A DNA stretch of 64,000 bases from Hygrophila difformis (lineage: Eukaryota > Streptophyta > Magnoliopsida > Lamiales > Acanthaceae), in assembly GCA_030278955.1 (NCBI GenBank), contig JAOANR010000003.1:52796902-52860901 (forward strand). Direction: 5' to 3'. The notes under the pieces are model-generated. The model saw nothing but the letters and a program-made list of their open reading frames with translations. It had not been told where the DNA came from and made no database searches. The first letter of the stretch is position 1. Every line of letters starts with the position of its first letter. The translations under genes were made by a program, and so were the position numbers. This document shows, piece after piece, positions 1 through 10,997 of the stretch.

Positions 1-1326
1 TGTTGAGAATGTTCAGACTACGGACCAACTACCTACTGAAAATGAGACAGAAAGGCAAAGAGGTCCAAAGCCTGGTCCTAGAACGCTAAAGCATCATTCT
101 TCAAAGGACATCATGGGGATCCGGCTACTCAGAGGCAAATGAGAAATAGGAAGATAGATTTCAGAGATCTGGTTGGTTTCAACTGTTTTATATCAAAAAT
201 TGAGCCAAAAGATGTGAAAGAAGCCTTACAAAACAAATATTGGATAGCTGTCATGCAGGATGAGTTACTACAATTAGAGCGAAAGAAAGTTTGGGAACTA
301 GTGGAACAACCGGCCAACACTAATATAATTGGAACAAAGTGGGTTTATAAGAATAAATCAGATGAGAAAGGGAACATTGTTCGCAACAAAGCAAGACTGG
401 TGGCAGGGTTTACACAAATTGAGCGACTTGACTATGATGGAACGTTAGCATCGGTTGCTAAAATGGAAGCCTACCAATGATGCTAGCCATAGCTCGCACT
501 ATGAACTTCAAGCTTTTTCAAATGGATATAAAAACAGTGTTCTTGAATGGCGAATTAAGGAAGAGATATATGTTTATCAACCAAAAGGATTTGAAGATCC
601 AAGGTTCCCACAGCATGTGTATAGAGTAAAAAGGGCTTTATATGGATTAAAGCAGGCACCACGAGCGTGGTATTAACAACTGGCAAATTACTTGATAGAA
701 AATGATTACAGCAGAGGTTCAGTCGATAAGACGTTTGGGAAACGCAGAAACAACCAAATTCTTGTTGCACAAATTTATGTTGATGATATCATATTTGGAT
801 CAACTGCAGAAAAGCTGAAGACCGAATTTGTTGAAGATATGAATTCAGAATTTGAGATGAGTATGCTTGAAGAGCTACACTACTTTTTGGGGCTTCAAGT
901 AAATCAATTGGAAGATGGAATTTTCTTGAGTCAAGAAAAGTATGGAGGGAATATGATTAAAAGATTCAAGATGGATGACTCTAAGGTGATTAGAACACCT
1001 ATGACACAACAAGTCAAGCTTTCAAAGGAATATGTTAGTGCAAGTGTCGATCAAAAATTCTATAGATGTATAATTGGGAGTTTGTTAGTGCAAAGTGTTG
1101 TGTGACAACACAAGTGCCATTTGCATTTCAAAGAATCCTGTCTATCACAGTCGAAGCACACATAGATATCCGCTATCATTTTATAAGGGACTTGGTAGAA
1201 GTTGAGATATGTGAACTTGAGCATATTGGGACGTCTGAACAACTGGCAGACATCTTAACAAAATCTATGGAGGCTGACAAATTCGAAGCGCTCGGGAGAG
1301 AATTGGGCCTTTGTGTACGAAATTAA
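1..1326 (+). pseudogene. Sirevirus pol remnant: reverse transcriptase and partial RNase H
   Basis: The product was the copia polyprotein that copies element RNA into DNA in the virus-like particle. Visible motifs are IGTKWVYKNK (near 330), NKARLVAGF (near 390), VYRVKRALYGLKQAPRAWY (about 618-673), the RT active site YVDDIIFG (about 778-800) and the RNase H/C-terminal stretch EQLADILTKSMEADKFEALG (1237-1296). Damage: a frame change near 470, a TAA stop at 674-676, and an internal deletion near 1085 that joins the start of the connection region directly to the last part of RNase H. A short repeat, GTTAGTGCAA, occurs at about 1033 and 1085 and may have mediated the deletion. The upstream 130 bases are the linker between integrase and RT. 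Confidence 0.85.
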
Positions 1327-1618
1327 AAGGATTTTGAAATGTGATTAAAAAGAACAAGGAGTAATTTGATCCAAAAAGGAGTTGGAAGAAACCGGGTAGA
1401 GTTGTGGGGTTTTTGGACTTGATGGGACGGTGGCAGACCGCTGCGCGTCGTCATGATCACCCCTTGACGGCGAAAATGGCAGACCATGTTCCCTATGCGA
1501 CGGTTGATTTCTCCAAAAATAGGCAATTTCGTGATGATAAAAGAGTGCTCAGAAAGTTTTTGAAACACTTTCTTCTTCCCTTAACGAAGTTCATATCACA
1601 GAAAAATTTGAAGCAAAA

Positions 1619-2993
1619 ATGGGCGATCAAAATGGTGGAAAAGAAAAATGTTGCAAAGGAAGCATTCCATTATAGGCTGTCGAACCAGCGTTACCACTAC
1701 CTGCACCTACCGGTGTCGAAGAAATGGATGAACAGATGAACAGATGAACGTTGATGCAGGAGCTGAAAATCAACAAACTCAGGAGAAAGAAACTCAAGAA
1801 GGTGATGACTATGAAGGGAATGACACTGATTTCATAAGGCAGGAGGATTATCCCGAACAGGAGGAGAATGTGGGTGATACTAACAACCCACATACAGAGA
1901 TTACACCAGAACACTGAAGCGGCTGTTGGCAAGTCGTCGAATCTACCAACAAGGAAAAGAAGGACTAAGGGTAGCTCACAGAGTTCAGGTGCTCCGCAAA
2001 CTAAGCGCACTAAAACCAAACCTGCGGAGCTGTTCACTGAGGATGCTTATAGTCCAACCTATTATACCAAGGAGATGAAAAGGTATGGGACTCTCGATTT
2101 GAGTCAAATGAATATCAAAGCGGAAGAGGTATTCTTTCACCCTCTTTACAGTGAATTAGGGTTTAAAGAATATTTCGAGTCTAAACATTTGATGCAATGG
2201 GCTTCAAAATTGAAGAAGTATGCTCCTAATCTTGTGCGTGAGTTTTATGCTAATCTTCACGAGGATGTGATGAATCCTGCAAGTCCGTGGCATGGAAAGT
2301 TGTTCATTCGTGGTAAGTTCATCCAGTTAACACAATCAGTGATCAATGTGGTGTTAAAGGTCCTTACTAATGACGATGATACAAATCCATTCAACTATTT
2401 AGATGAGGAGATAGTGAAGATTGCTTTTGGAAGGAAACAACTCAGTCCACATGATCCAACACTGAAGTTCACTTGTCTATTCAGATTCTGTTCGTCCAAC
2501 ATGTTTCCAACCAAAAATGCTTCACAGCTGAGTTCTTCAATGGGTAAACTTCTCTTTTCAATTGATAAGAATTTTGAAATACTTAACTTTAGTTGGATTG
2601 TTGTTGATAAGATGATAGGTTATACACCAGACATAATTCTTAAGAGCTCTGTTCTCCCATATCACGCTTTGAACACTGCATTGCTTGAGAAACAAGCGAT
2701 CCGCCCTAAGCAAAGATGAGCCGATTGAACTAATCAAAGCTCATGCCCCTGGAAATTTGAGTGACATGCATAATGATTTTAAGAAAAGACCACCAATGTC
2801 TGGTGAACAATTGATTGTTCATCTATGTGGTCTACTACGGGGTTTGAATGAGAAAGTCACTATCATTGTTGATAACTCTATTGCCATCCACCGTGCTCAT
2901 ACTCAGATTTTTGGCCTGTTACCAAGAAACTTTAATCCTGATGCTGAAGCAGGTGGTGCTGATGAACAGGTTGGCAGTGATGATGAGGATTGA
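1619..2993 (+). pseudogene. Sirevirus envelope-like / PF20167-like ORF, degenerate
   Basis: This lies between the pol stop and the polypurine tracts, the place where Sireviruses carry an envelope-like ORF. The best frame runs 1868-2719 and continues in another frame from about 2700 to the stop at 2993, so there is a frameshift near 2700. The part before 1868 holds an acidic stretch (GDDYEGNDTDF) in another frame and stops near 1674. The core has the pattern FESKHLMQWASKLKK, then LFIRGKFIQLT and SVINVVLKVL, which resembles the 'putative plant transposon protein' family (PF20167-type: RGK-hydrophobic-INxxL). The C-terminus is acidic (QVGSDDED). The function of these proteins is unknown. Family membership is judged by eye. 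Confidence 0.6.
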
Positions 2994-3011
2994 TTTTGTG
3001 TCGATGCACAC

Positions 3012-3222
3012 AAAAAGGGGGAGTAAGTTCATATTAAAGGGGAGTTTTGCTGGTGTTAATATGACTAGTTGATTACTATTTTGAAACTATTTTATGGGTG
3101 GCTGATAATTGTTGTGACGATAGTTTTTGTTGATGATTAATATCTCCTGATGTTATATGCTCGTTGTTTGCTGACCTTCTGAACTACAGGTTTTGTATGC
3201 CCTCTCCACGAAAAGGGGGAGA
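3012..3222 (+). other. Two polypurine tracts (PPT), Sirevirus signature
   Basis: AAAAAGGGGGAG at 3012-3023 and AAAAGGGGGAGA at 3211-3222 are near-identical purine runs on the sense strand just before the 3' LTR. A PPT primes plus-strand DNA synthesis. More than one PPT copy is a known mark of Sireviruses. The second abuts the LTR and is the likely functional one. Confidence 0.75.
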
Positions 3223-3224
3223 TA

Positions 3225-3942
3225 GTTAAGGTTGTTTTGTGCAGAGTTGTTGTCTGATGGTTGTTCAGACTATTAATCAACAACGAGCATTGTGAACAGA
3301 TGTCTGTTGAGCGGTTATTTAGAGAATCTTTCTAGAAGATTCTTGAGCTCACTGGCTGAGATAACCATCTTATTTATTTTTCACAGCTATAAATATGTGT
3401 AACCATTGATGTACTTAGTTTAGATCATTCTAAGATTCACATATATCATTTTGCTTTTAGTGTTGCATAGTAACTGTTGTTACTAGGCAGTTTTCTGTGT
3501 AATCTTGCATTCAAAATCCTTGTAATTGAAGATGCATTGAGATGCTCTTCATTCTAGTTGTAAGCATTGTGATGCTAAGTTCTGAAGAAGTTCTCTCATG
3601 GTGATCGAGGAAGCGAATGGAAGCAGTTGCAGCAAAGGAGAATCAATGAATAAGGTGGAGTTGCATCGGTTGGAGTGTGGTTAATACACTTGCCGGACTA
3701 CTGGTCGTGTTCTAGTAACCAAGTTCAACTTATGTTGAGATTTGATAGCTCTTGTTGTCCATTGCTTTATTCAGCTTTGATGATTAGTGAGATGAACTTG
3801 GTTTGGTATGCCCCCAGATGTAGGTCTCATGACCGAACTGGGTAAACAACTTATAGTGTTTACTGCTTTAAGTTGATTCTGCGTAGTTAATACAACACAC
3901 AAACTACGACGCTCGTAATAACAGATATATTTGGGACAAACA
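3225..3942 (+). repeat. 3' LTR of the Sirevirus-type element
   Basis: It starts directly after the second PPT (TAGTTAAGG, probably a decayed TG start). A TATA box, TATAAATA, lies at 3388-3395. The later part (GATGTAGGTCTCATGACCG near 3818) looks like the conserved region near the end of such LTRs. The end at CAAACA (3942) is a guess because the 5' LTR is not available for comparison. Confidence 0.55.
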
Positions 3943-4694
3943 GTTATAATAGAGCATTCAAGGAGGCAAGACATTGGAAAAAGGCATAAAAAAGACTTTA
4001 TGGTAAAGGATACCTAAACTCAACTACTCAGCAAGATTCTTTGCTAACAAGACAACCCAATCAACAAAAGGAACCTACAATCATATTATAAAATAGAGAA
4101 ATTTGGCAACATCACACGCCCAGAAATTCTTCCTCTTAGGCAAAAGAGTCAACTTCCTCTTAATCTCAAAAAGAATGGTGATGAAAAATAAAAGCTTAAA
4201 ATAAGATGAGTTGAATAAAAAAAAACAAAAAATTTATTCAGAATAAACATGAGACAAGCATAAGTTGCCGCTGGATGAGTTAAAAATGAGTTTCCATGGG
4301 ATAAGTTTCAACCAACCATGTTATAAAACGTAAAATTTAAACAAGGACAGCAAGAGATGAGTTAAAAATGAGATTACACTGGATCAGGTAAAGTTTCACA
4401 ATAAGGGATCCTCGTTATTCAAGAATAAGATGTTAGAATATAGTAACAAATTAATTCAGAATAAACATGAGACGAGCATAAGCATTTGACTTGTTGCATT
4501 TGAAACTTGTCAACATCGACATTTATGAGTTCAATTCACATTCAAACATTTCCCCTAAAACTAAAGTTAACATTTGATATAATCCAAACAAACCTTGATA
4601 TAAATAGAAGTGGATAGCATGTTCCAAACCAGCTTAGACAAATACAAACAAGAACAGAAAATACAGGAAAATTACTACGAGTTCGTGAACATAC
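3943..4694. other. No gene seen; AT-rich DNA
   Basis: About 750 bases with stops in all frames and scattered AT-rich stretches. Part may be intron of a minus-strand gene whose exon follows at 4695-4771. Near-repeats such as GAGATGAGTTAAAAATGAG at about 4270 and 4350 and ATAAACATGAGAC at about 4243 and 4461 hint at an old internal duplication. Confidence 0.5.
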
Positions 4695-4771
4695 CTTGTC
4701 AGAAGGATCTGACAGTGACTTTAGAAGAGTTTCCAAAGTGTCAAAAAAAATGAAAGAACCTGATGATGCAC
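4695..4771 (-). pseudogene. Isolated exon, VAC14-like HEAT-repeat sequence (tentative)
   Basis: On the minus strand there is a clean 77-nt exon: acceptor TTTTCAG at 4772-4778, donor GTATGT starting at 4694. It encodes ASSGSFIFFDTLETLLK followed by SLSDPSDK, with no stop. The stretch FFDTLETLLKSLSDPSDK resembles the HEAT-repeat region of VAC14-type scaffold proteins of the PIKfyve complex (a 'LLxxLSDxSDxV' pattern), but this is recalled by eye and weak. No neighbouring exons could be tied to it. It may be a real exon of a gene broken by later insertions or a captured fragment. Confidence 0.35.
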
Positions 4772-4979
4772 CTGAAAATTGAAATCATGACGCTTAAAGT
4801 CACAGAAAACTACAACAATTATGAATTTTAAGACATAGATAATGACACTTCTAAGTGATAATGGTATTCAAACCCCGAGATCCCTAACTCTAATACCATG
4901 TAAATGACCAAAAGTTCAAAATAATAAGTATATATATCTAGTATATATAAGTATGAGACCTTATGAACAGTACTGTTAA

Positions 4980-5930
4980 ATGTGAAATTCCTCAATTGTC
5001 CTTTTCTTGTTTTTCTTGCCTCCTTCCCTTTTTTCCGATCATTTTCTTTCTCCTCCTCTGTTCTATCGTCTGTGTTTTCTCCAATCTCCAAAAATCCCGT
5101 TCCAGCTCGTCACAATCACTGGCCACCACCCTCAGACCGCTACCGGACACCAAACCACCGCCGCCGCTCTACCTTGTTTTGCTCTCGTCGCCGCCGGTCT
5201 GTCTCGTCTGCTGCCGGCTTCACTTGCTCATCCCTGTCGCAAATCAGAAGCGCCGCTGCACCGATGTCCACCGACCCCTTCCTCGTCTCATGCCCCCTCC
5301 GCTACTGGAGAAGCCGCCTCGCTCTTCCCCCGCGGCCTCTGCGAGCGCTGTCCTCTCCGTCCTTAACCCTAGCGCCGCCAGCGAAGCCACCCCTCTGTTC
5401 CCTTCCGTCTCACCTCACACTTCAGCGCTTTGCGGCCCAAAATTGATTGCACTCCCTTGGTCGCCTCTCAAAATCGAACGCACCAACTCCATCTTTCTCT
5501 CAATCGCGATTCGCCCTTCTTCCGTGTTTCTATTCATCCCCTGGAACCCGCCGGCGTGCTGTTCGGCCATTCGGTGTCCCCTAAGGTTAGTACCTTCCAT
5601 TTATTTTTCCCCAGCAGCCCCTTTTATTGTCGCGTGCTCCGGTCTTCGGCCTATTTCATCTTTAGTCTTTCCCGCAGGGCCTTTGCTTGCAATCAAATTA
5701 GGGTTATTTCTGTTGTTCCATACTGGGCCGCCATTGCGATGGCATTGGGGGATGGATGTGCAGTGTCGGAAACCGTTCGATGGCTTAAATTGGCCACCGG
5801 AAGTGGTAGGGTTGCAACAGTACAAGACTTCCACATCTTCGGAGTTCATTACGTTTTCGGGCTCAAATCTTGGGAGTTCATTACATTTTCGGGCTCAAAA
5901 ATAAGTAAGGTCATTTTACACTATTGATTT
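4980..5930 (+). other. Captured promoter/5'-leader-like region inside the Helitron
   Basis: A CT-rich stretch (4985-5110) runs into GC-rich coding-like sequence and a good splice donor, CCTAAG|GTTAGT, near 5584. Several overlapping frames are open here because of composition, and none has a recognisable domain, so no protein is called. Near 5839-5899 the segment GGAGTTCATTAC.TTTTCGGGCTCAAA occurs twice in tandem with one mismatch (about 36-bp unit). It looks like the first exon and start of a large intron of a captured gene. Confidence 0.4.
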
Positions 5931-7572
5931 TTTTTTTAGTGTAAACGATTATCTGTTCATTACAGTTGTTAATTTGTTGTTCACTGGATTGGTTAATTCG
6001 TGTGTTCAGTGAATTACTTCATTTGTTGTAGTACCAGCAGTATGCAGTTTTGTGTAATGTTTTTGGCTTCCCTGTTAATAGAAATCACTGATATGTTCGA
6101 ATATGGGGAATTTGGATTAATTGGAATGGTTGAAGGGTATAGAGTTGGGCTGTTGGTTTTAGTCTTGTTTATTTATGGTTTTTGTTTTTATTTTTTGAAT
6201 AATTCTCTCATTTTAATCTTAGTTTTGTTCTTGCCAAAAGAAATGCAATATCATATTCCACTGACATGATTACTGGTATCGAAAATTGATAATTCTAGCC
6301 TCTCAGCAAACTAAATGGCTGTTTATCTCTACTGGAGGTACTCTTATCACTGATGGTATATGATTTTAGATAATGTTGAAAATGAACGTTCTATTGCAGG
6401 TGATTAACTAATATGAGTAAAAATTCACCTAATGGAAGCTTGACGAAGGTGATTTTTCTTTATAATTGTCTTGGTGACATTTGTTGATCACTACTCTATA
6501 TATTCCACTTCGCGTTTGGAATTCTTCTGTTTATCCTTGGCTGCAATTATTGTCATTGAAGTTTGGATTTTCCCTTATTGCGTCAAACCACTGTTGCGTG
6601 GAAGCCTTGAATTGTAAACAAAACTCTTGTTTGATTTACTATCAAGGATCTTAAGTTCTAGATGTGCATCTAAAGATGTTTAGTAGCTTGAGCATGTTTG
6701 GCTTCCCCATACCATGCACAGTTTGTGCCAATGAAAACTATGTTTTAGATTGAATTTATTGCGTTGGATGGTTATTGGTGTTTTTTTTTTTTTTTTCAGG
6801 TTGAAATATATGATCTCAAAGTGAAGTCTATTAGTGAAAACCATATCATTTTTAAGTTGAAGGACATCTATTTTCCGTATATAGAGGTTTATCCACACTT
6901 CCACCTCATAGTTATCTCTGGCTTTGTTTATCTCTTGCTTTGTGGTTATTGTTTGACCTTGATGTATATTTTATTCTTTTTGTTTACTTGGAAAGAATGA
7001 TAAACGCATTTTGTAAGTAACTTCTATTAGCCTGTTTTTGGATTACGGGGAACAAAATATTTCGGAAAGTAGATGCTTTGTGTTTGATTACATAGGAAAA
7101 TGCTTAGGGAAATGGAAACTAAGAAATTAGATTCTTTTTTGTTTGGTTAACTTGGAAAATTCCAAGGGAAATGAAAACCTAACACGGCCTGATTTCGTAT
7201 CATCAAGCTGAACAATGTAGTGATGAATATTGCGTAGAACAAGCACACAAGTTAAATTTCAGGTGATGTATACTGTGTTATTTCTGATTGGATATTCTCT
7301 CTTCTTAGTTAGTTCCTTGCCACTGAACATGTATATACAAATTTTCAAGCTGGTATATATGCCTGTTACTCCCTATCCTCCTTGTTGGACTGGTGTTTTG
7401 GTGGGTGTTTTTATATATATTTACGTATATTTTCTTTTTCCCTCCCTCTTTGCCAGATTGGCCACTTGTTTTGGTGTGATTTATTATTTTTTAGGTTCAC
7501 GCCTTGCTTCTGGCCCAATTACATAATCAGCATGATCAGCATGGCCAGGCGGCCACAAGCTTGTTTGTTTAG
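5931..7572. other. Intron-like DNA inside the Helitron
   Basis: AT-rich with T-runs (e.g. 6781-6796), no coding signal or recognisable domain on either strand. It lies between the leader-like region and the first exon-like fragment and is best read as captured intron sequence. Confidence 0.45.
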
Positions 7573-7962
7573 GACATTTCGTGCAATCATTCTGGAACTA
7601 AGAAAAAGAAAAACCGTGGTAGGCCACAAAATGTTTCACGAATGAATTCTACAGCTACTATAGGTGCTGCTATTGTGGAGGCTGAGAGGAGTCTAGAAAC
7701 TGAAGTATGTTTTCCTGCTTCTTCAGGAGAGACAATTTGCTGTAATTTTTTGGACCCATTCATTCCTTAGGATTAACTTCTATTGGTCAAGTTCATTGAT
7801 ATGAGGTTTTCTTAAGGGAATGGGATGAATTATGTTTATAACCTGAATTACATATTTATATACATTTCTCTGTAATTATTTTGGTGTTTATTGTATGCTG
7901 CAATATAGGTTTATGAAAATAAAGAAGAGTTGAAATCAAAGCTCAAGGAGATTCTTCGCTAG
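7573..7962 (+). pseudogene. Two exon-like fragments of an unidentified protein, with stop
   Basis: Exon-like block 7573-7704 follows acceptor GTTTAG and ends at donor GTATGT. It encodes a basic stretch (GTKKKNRGRPQNVSRMNST) then ATIGAAIVEAERSLETE. Block 7909-7962 follows acceptor ATATAG and encodes VYENKEELKSKLKEILR before a TAG at 7960-7962. The phases join in frame as ...SLETE-VYENKEEL..., so they likely come from one gene. The basic GRP stretch could be an AT-hook-like nuclear motif. I do not recognise the family. The stop and the Helitron context argue for a non-functional captured piece. Confidence 0.45.
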
Positions 7963-8402
7963 AAGGAATATGTATCTCTAATCTTTACCATTTCATTTGA
8001 TAGCTATTACATTATTCTATCTATGGGAAGCAATTTTTTTCGGATGTTCTAATTTTAGTTTGGTTGTTTTAGCTTTTGGGTTTTTTTGGGTACTGTATTG
8101 TGATTGTTTTAATTTTGATATCTGTGCCTCGATCAGCTACAGTGTCGCTTTATAATCACAATGAAATTTGAGGGACGTTTCAAAATGTGGCTGTTACGTT
8201 TATGACTATTCAAGATTTTCATTATGGAGTAGCACATAATACATCTTCCACAAATTTGATTCAAATTTATTTAGTATTTTGTTTATAGGTTTAAAGATTT
8301 CATTTGCGGCCTTACACTATTTATGGCTTTAATTTTGGGAACTGAGTTTGTGGTGATGGGCTTCATTCTGTATTTTGTTCTGGTGATTGGGTTATTTTGC
8401 AG

Positions 8403-8596
8403 AAGTGACTGATAAATTTTGCTCTGCGAGCTTGCCTGCTGTGGATAAAGTGCTGAAGGATTTTGACACCAGTCACGACTGTAGAATAGATCCAAATAAG
8501 TTCATTCCAGTAATTAGGGGATGGATGACAGAAGCCAGGAGTGCCATACTTTCCAATAACTTTGATTTGGTGAAACTCTTTGAGGAATTCTACTTG
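8403..8596 (+). pseudogene. Exon-like fragment, unidentified, splice sites intact
   Basis: Acceptor TTTTGCAG at 8395-8402 and donor GTATGT at 8597 bound an open block. It encodes EVTDKFCSASLPAVDKVL, KDFDTSHDCRIDPNKF and IPVIRGWMTEARSAILSNNF, ending FEEFYL. It has no stop and good codon structure and looks like a conserved helical domain. Family not recognised. It sits between the 7573-7962 blocks and the polycomb-like exon and may belong to the same captured gene. Confidence 0.45.
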
Positions 8597-9335
8597 GTAT
8601 GTTGAGCACTTCTATTTGTTTGTTTTGGTTTTCAACTCAAACTGTGGGTCGTGCCTTGTATATATATCAAGTAACCCCCATAATTAGTTTGCACAATGTC
8701 TTCTGTTCTGTGTCTGTGTTAACTATACCTGTGCATTCTGATCTAAAAAATATTTCAATTAATTTAATTGGTATGTGTTAGCTATTTTCCTTTGATTTTG
8801 GATTGCTGTATTTCATTCTCGATACAACCATGAGGGATGTTAATTTTCATGTCTCATATTGAGGGATTATGTAGGACTTTGGTGGGGCATGATGAGCTGA
8901 TATATAACTTTGTTAATAACTTTGTGTTGCCTATTTGGTCTTCTTCCATTAATTGGTTGATTAGATGATGTTTAATTATGCTGGCAAAGGAAGAAGAATC
9001 TAAAAATTAGTAGGAGCATATTTTTCCTTCATTTTCCCACTCATAAAAATGGAGAGATACTCAATTGTTTGAAGGCTTAGAGGCGACACACTTGTCATAG
9101 TGTTGATTTCCTTTTACCTTGTAGTACATAGGAAGTTGCAGAGTATGACATTGTTTATTCAACCCTCTGGTTGTTTCTTGTTTGTAATTGATTAATTACA
9201 TCTCCCTAGTGTGGTCATGTGATCATGTCAGTCCTCATTTTCTTAGATTTTTAATTTGTTTTCAGTGGCTTTTGTTTTGTTTTTTCTGTGTTTCATGCTG
9301 ATGCGATTGAGAAATTTTCTTGTATTTGTGTACAG

Positions 9336-9555
9336 CCTCCTCTTTGGCAACAATATCAACAGCAGCTGAAGGAATGGGAGAAAGCTATTGGTCGATGCAA
9401 TTCAGCCGTGTCTGTTGGTACTCAACAGAAGGTTGTGCCTCCCAAAAAACCACCCATGTTTGCTTTCTGCCTAAAGCCTCATAACTTAGATGTTTCCAAC
9501 AAGGGCTCTAAACAACGTTCTCATCGGAAATTTCCTATTTCCAGATATCATGACG
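9336..9555 (+). pseudogene. Exon fragment resembling plant Enhancer-of-polycomb-like protein
   Basis: Acceptor TGTACAG ends at 9335 and donor GTATAG begins at 9556. The exon encodes PPLWQQYQQQLKEWEKAIGR, then PPKKPPMFAFCLKPHNLDV and NKGSKQRSHRKFPIS. The core 'MFAFCLKP...NKGSKQRSH+KF' is, to my recollection, typical of plant Enhancer-of-polycomb-like (EPL) proteins, subunits associated with NuA4-type histone acetylation. Only this middle part is present, with no N-terminal EPcA region or C-terminus found nearby. It lies inside the candidate Helitron in the Helitron's sense orientation, so a captured, non-functional piece is likely. Confidence 0.55.
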
Positions 9556-10180
9556 GTATAGTTGAATTTCCTTCCCCTCTGACTAATTTCCTATTTTCCA
9601 GAAATAACATTTTAACTTGACTATTTGTTTGGGTCAGCATCCCCCTCTGGCTAATCTGCAGGTAATTTCCTACTCCCCAAGGACTATAGTCTAGAAATTT
9701 TTGAAAATTTAATTGTTTCCTTCAAAATTTAGCCAGGTGTTGATGCAAAAGGGTTTATATTATTTTTAAAGAACTTAGCTTTTTGCTACTGCTCTTATTC
9801 ATTTCCATATACTATTGTGCTTCCTTGGAAGTTTATTAATGGGAAATGTGAAGCCTATTTGCAGTGGTTAACGAATGACTTGTGACTATATTTTGCAGTT
9901 ATCAATTTTTTACTGATTGTGGGAAATAAATAACAATGGTGGTTCAGATTATAGGGATGCCACACTTTAAAGCTTGTGTGGCTATTACTGAAGCCTTAAA
10001 GGAAGAGGTTATAACAATTAACATCTGCTTATATCATAAAAGATCATATTCCTATATAATAAAAGATGAAAATATGGCAATTAACATTGCACCTTATGTT
10101 CATTTCATAATATTTAGTTCTCCCGTTGCTTTTCACCATAGAAATTATATATTTTCATACATTAAAATATTTTCTTACCG
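9556..10180. other. Intron-like DNA to Helitron 3' end
   Basis: AT-rich; two near copies of GAATTTCC..CCCCTCTG (about 9564 and 9638) suggest small duplications. A short frame from 9936 (starting MVVQIIGMPHFKACVAITEA) may be another exon piece but has no recognisable domain. Confidence 0.35.
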
Positions 10181-10221
10181 GGCGCGCGCAGCGTAGCGCG
10201 CGCCACGGGCACGGTTTCTAG
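10181..10221 (+). other. Helitron 3' terminal hairpin and CTAG end
   Basis: Stem GGCGCGCGC / GCGCGCGCC around loop AGCGTA, 13-base spacer, then CTAG; next base is T. This matches the CTRR-T rule and subterminal hairpin that signal termination of rolling-circle transposition in Helitrons. Confidence 0.85.
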
Positions 10222-10256
<35 letters not shown>

Positions 10257-10893
10257 TTTCAATTTTGGACGGATCTCTCCAACAATAAGTTAATTTTACC
10301 CTCGTGCAATTTTTGCAAATTCTCACAAGACTAACGGTAGCTTGGGTAAATAGGTAAATATAATAAAGACAGAATAGTACAACTAGAAACATTCAGTAGC
10401 CTAATCGAAGAGATTAAGAGATGAGAAAGAAGCAGGACAAAGAGATAAAAGTAAATGCCAGAGATAGTGAGATACTTCTGATATCTATCATTGTTGTCTG
10501 CGAGAGAAGGAAGGAGAAATTACTTCTGATATATTCATGAATATTATTAATGCATTATGCAGGATAAGATGATTATGGAACATTCTAAGATATCCAAGTT
10601 GTGAAAGAGTCAAAAGTATATTCAAGTAGGAACATGCAAAGAAGAGCCATGTAAGAGTTATGCAAATTTATATACTGTGCTTGATCCATTATCCATGTAA
10701 TAGTATCATCTAATACCATTCCAGATAATGAAGGATACACTCCTCATTTATCAGACAACAATTTGCAACACAAATCAATAGAGCAGAGACTATAAAAATA
10801 TGTTACGGAAGGCAATACTGGCTGCATATGAATAGTACAGCACATGAGCACAGGAAGCCAACAAACAAATGCATCAACCAAATAGAATATCAC
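10222..10893. other. No gene seen; (TA)n tract at the Helitron junction
   Basis: Starts with an AT dinucleotide run (10222-10255), then AT-rich sequence without domains. If the ELMO exon on the minus strand had downstream exons here, I could not find them. Confidence 0.5.
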
Positions 10894-10997
10894 CTCTGCA
10901 GGTGTCAAAACAAATGATGGGCGAGTATCATTCTCACCCCCTTGAACAAAGACGAATGAAAGGCCTTTACCTAGCCAAGCAGCAGATCCTGCCACCA
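10894..10997 (-). pseudogene. Single exon of an ELMO/CED-12 domain protein (N-terminal part)
   Basis: On the minus strand, acceptor ACATACAG (ending at 10998) and donor GTGATATT (starting at 10893) bound a 104-nt exon. It encodes VAGSAAWLGKGLSFVFVQ, then GGENDTRPSFVLTPAE. This matches, from memory, the region just before the ELMO domain of plant ELMO/CED-12 family proteins ('VAGSAAWLGRGLS... SFDLTPxQE'). ELMO proteins in animals act as Rac GEF subunits; the plant role is poorly defined. The conserved ELMO domain exons expected to follow are not found toward 10222, where the Helitron ends, so this is a gene remnant or a captured exon. Confidence 0.55.

Larger units (their letters stand above)
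1..3942 (+). mobile_element. Sirevirus-type Ty1/copia LTR retrotransposon, 5' end outside window
   Basis: The segment reads pol (RT to RNase H), then an envelope-like ORF, then two polypurine tracts, then an LTR. This order, with an extra ORF between pol and the 3' LTR and repeated AAAAGGGGGAG tracts, is known for the Sirevirus lineage of Ty1/copia. All coding parts are broken, so the copy is inactive. The 5' LTR, gag, protease and integrase lie to the left of the window. The 3' limit is set by a plausible LTR end at TTGGGACAAACA and is approximate. Confidence 0.8.
4937..10221 (+). mobile_element. Candidate non-autonomous Helitron with captured gene fragments
   Basis: The right end is typical of plant Helitrons: a perfect 9-bp GC-rich stem (10181-10189 with 10196-10204, loop AGCGTA), 13 bases of spacer, then CTAG at 10218-10221, followed by T at 10222. 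The proposed left end is A|TCTAGTATATATAAG at 4937 with the preceding A at 4936. Together these give the A/T insertion-site rule of Helitrons and no target duplication. No Rep/helicase ORF is present, so it would be non-autonomous. Inside are a pyrimidine-rich leader-like region (4980-5590) and exon-like pieces with intact splice sites, as expected from Helitron gene capture. The 3' end is strong; the 5' end is inferred. Confidence 0.6.

Noticed and set aside
1404..1739. A 111-codon frame before the Sirevirus env-like ORF as a separate gene
   Set aside because: No domain; overlaps the decayed start of the env-like region.
4963..5927. Long overlapping plus-strand open frames of up to 313 codons
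   Set aside because: Three frames are open at once because the region is CT/GC-rich; no domain, low complexity, no agreement with splice sites. Treated as leader/intron sequence.
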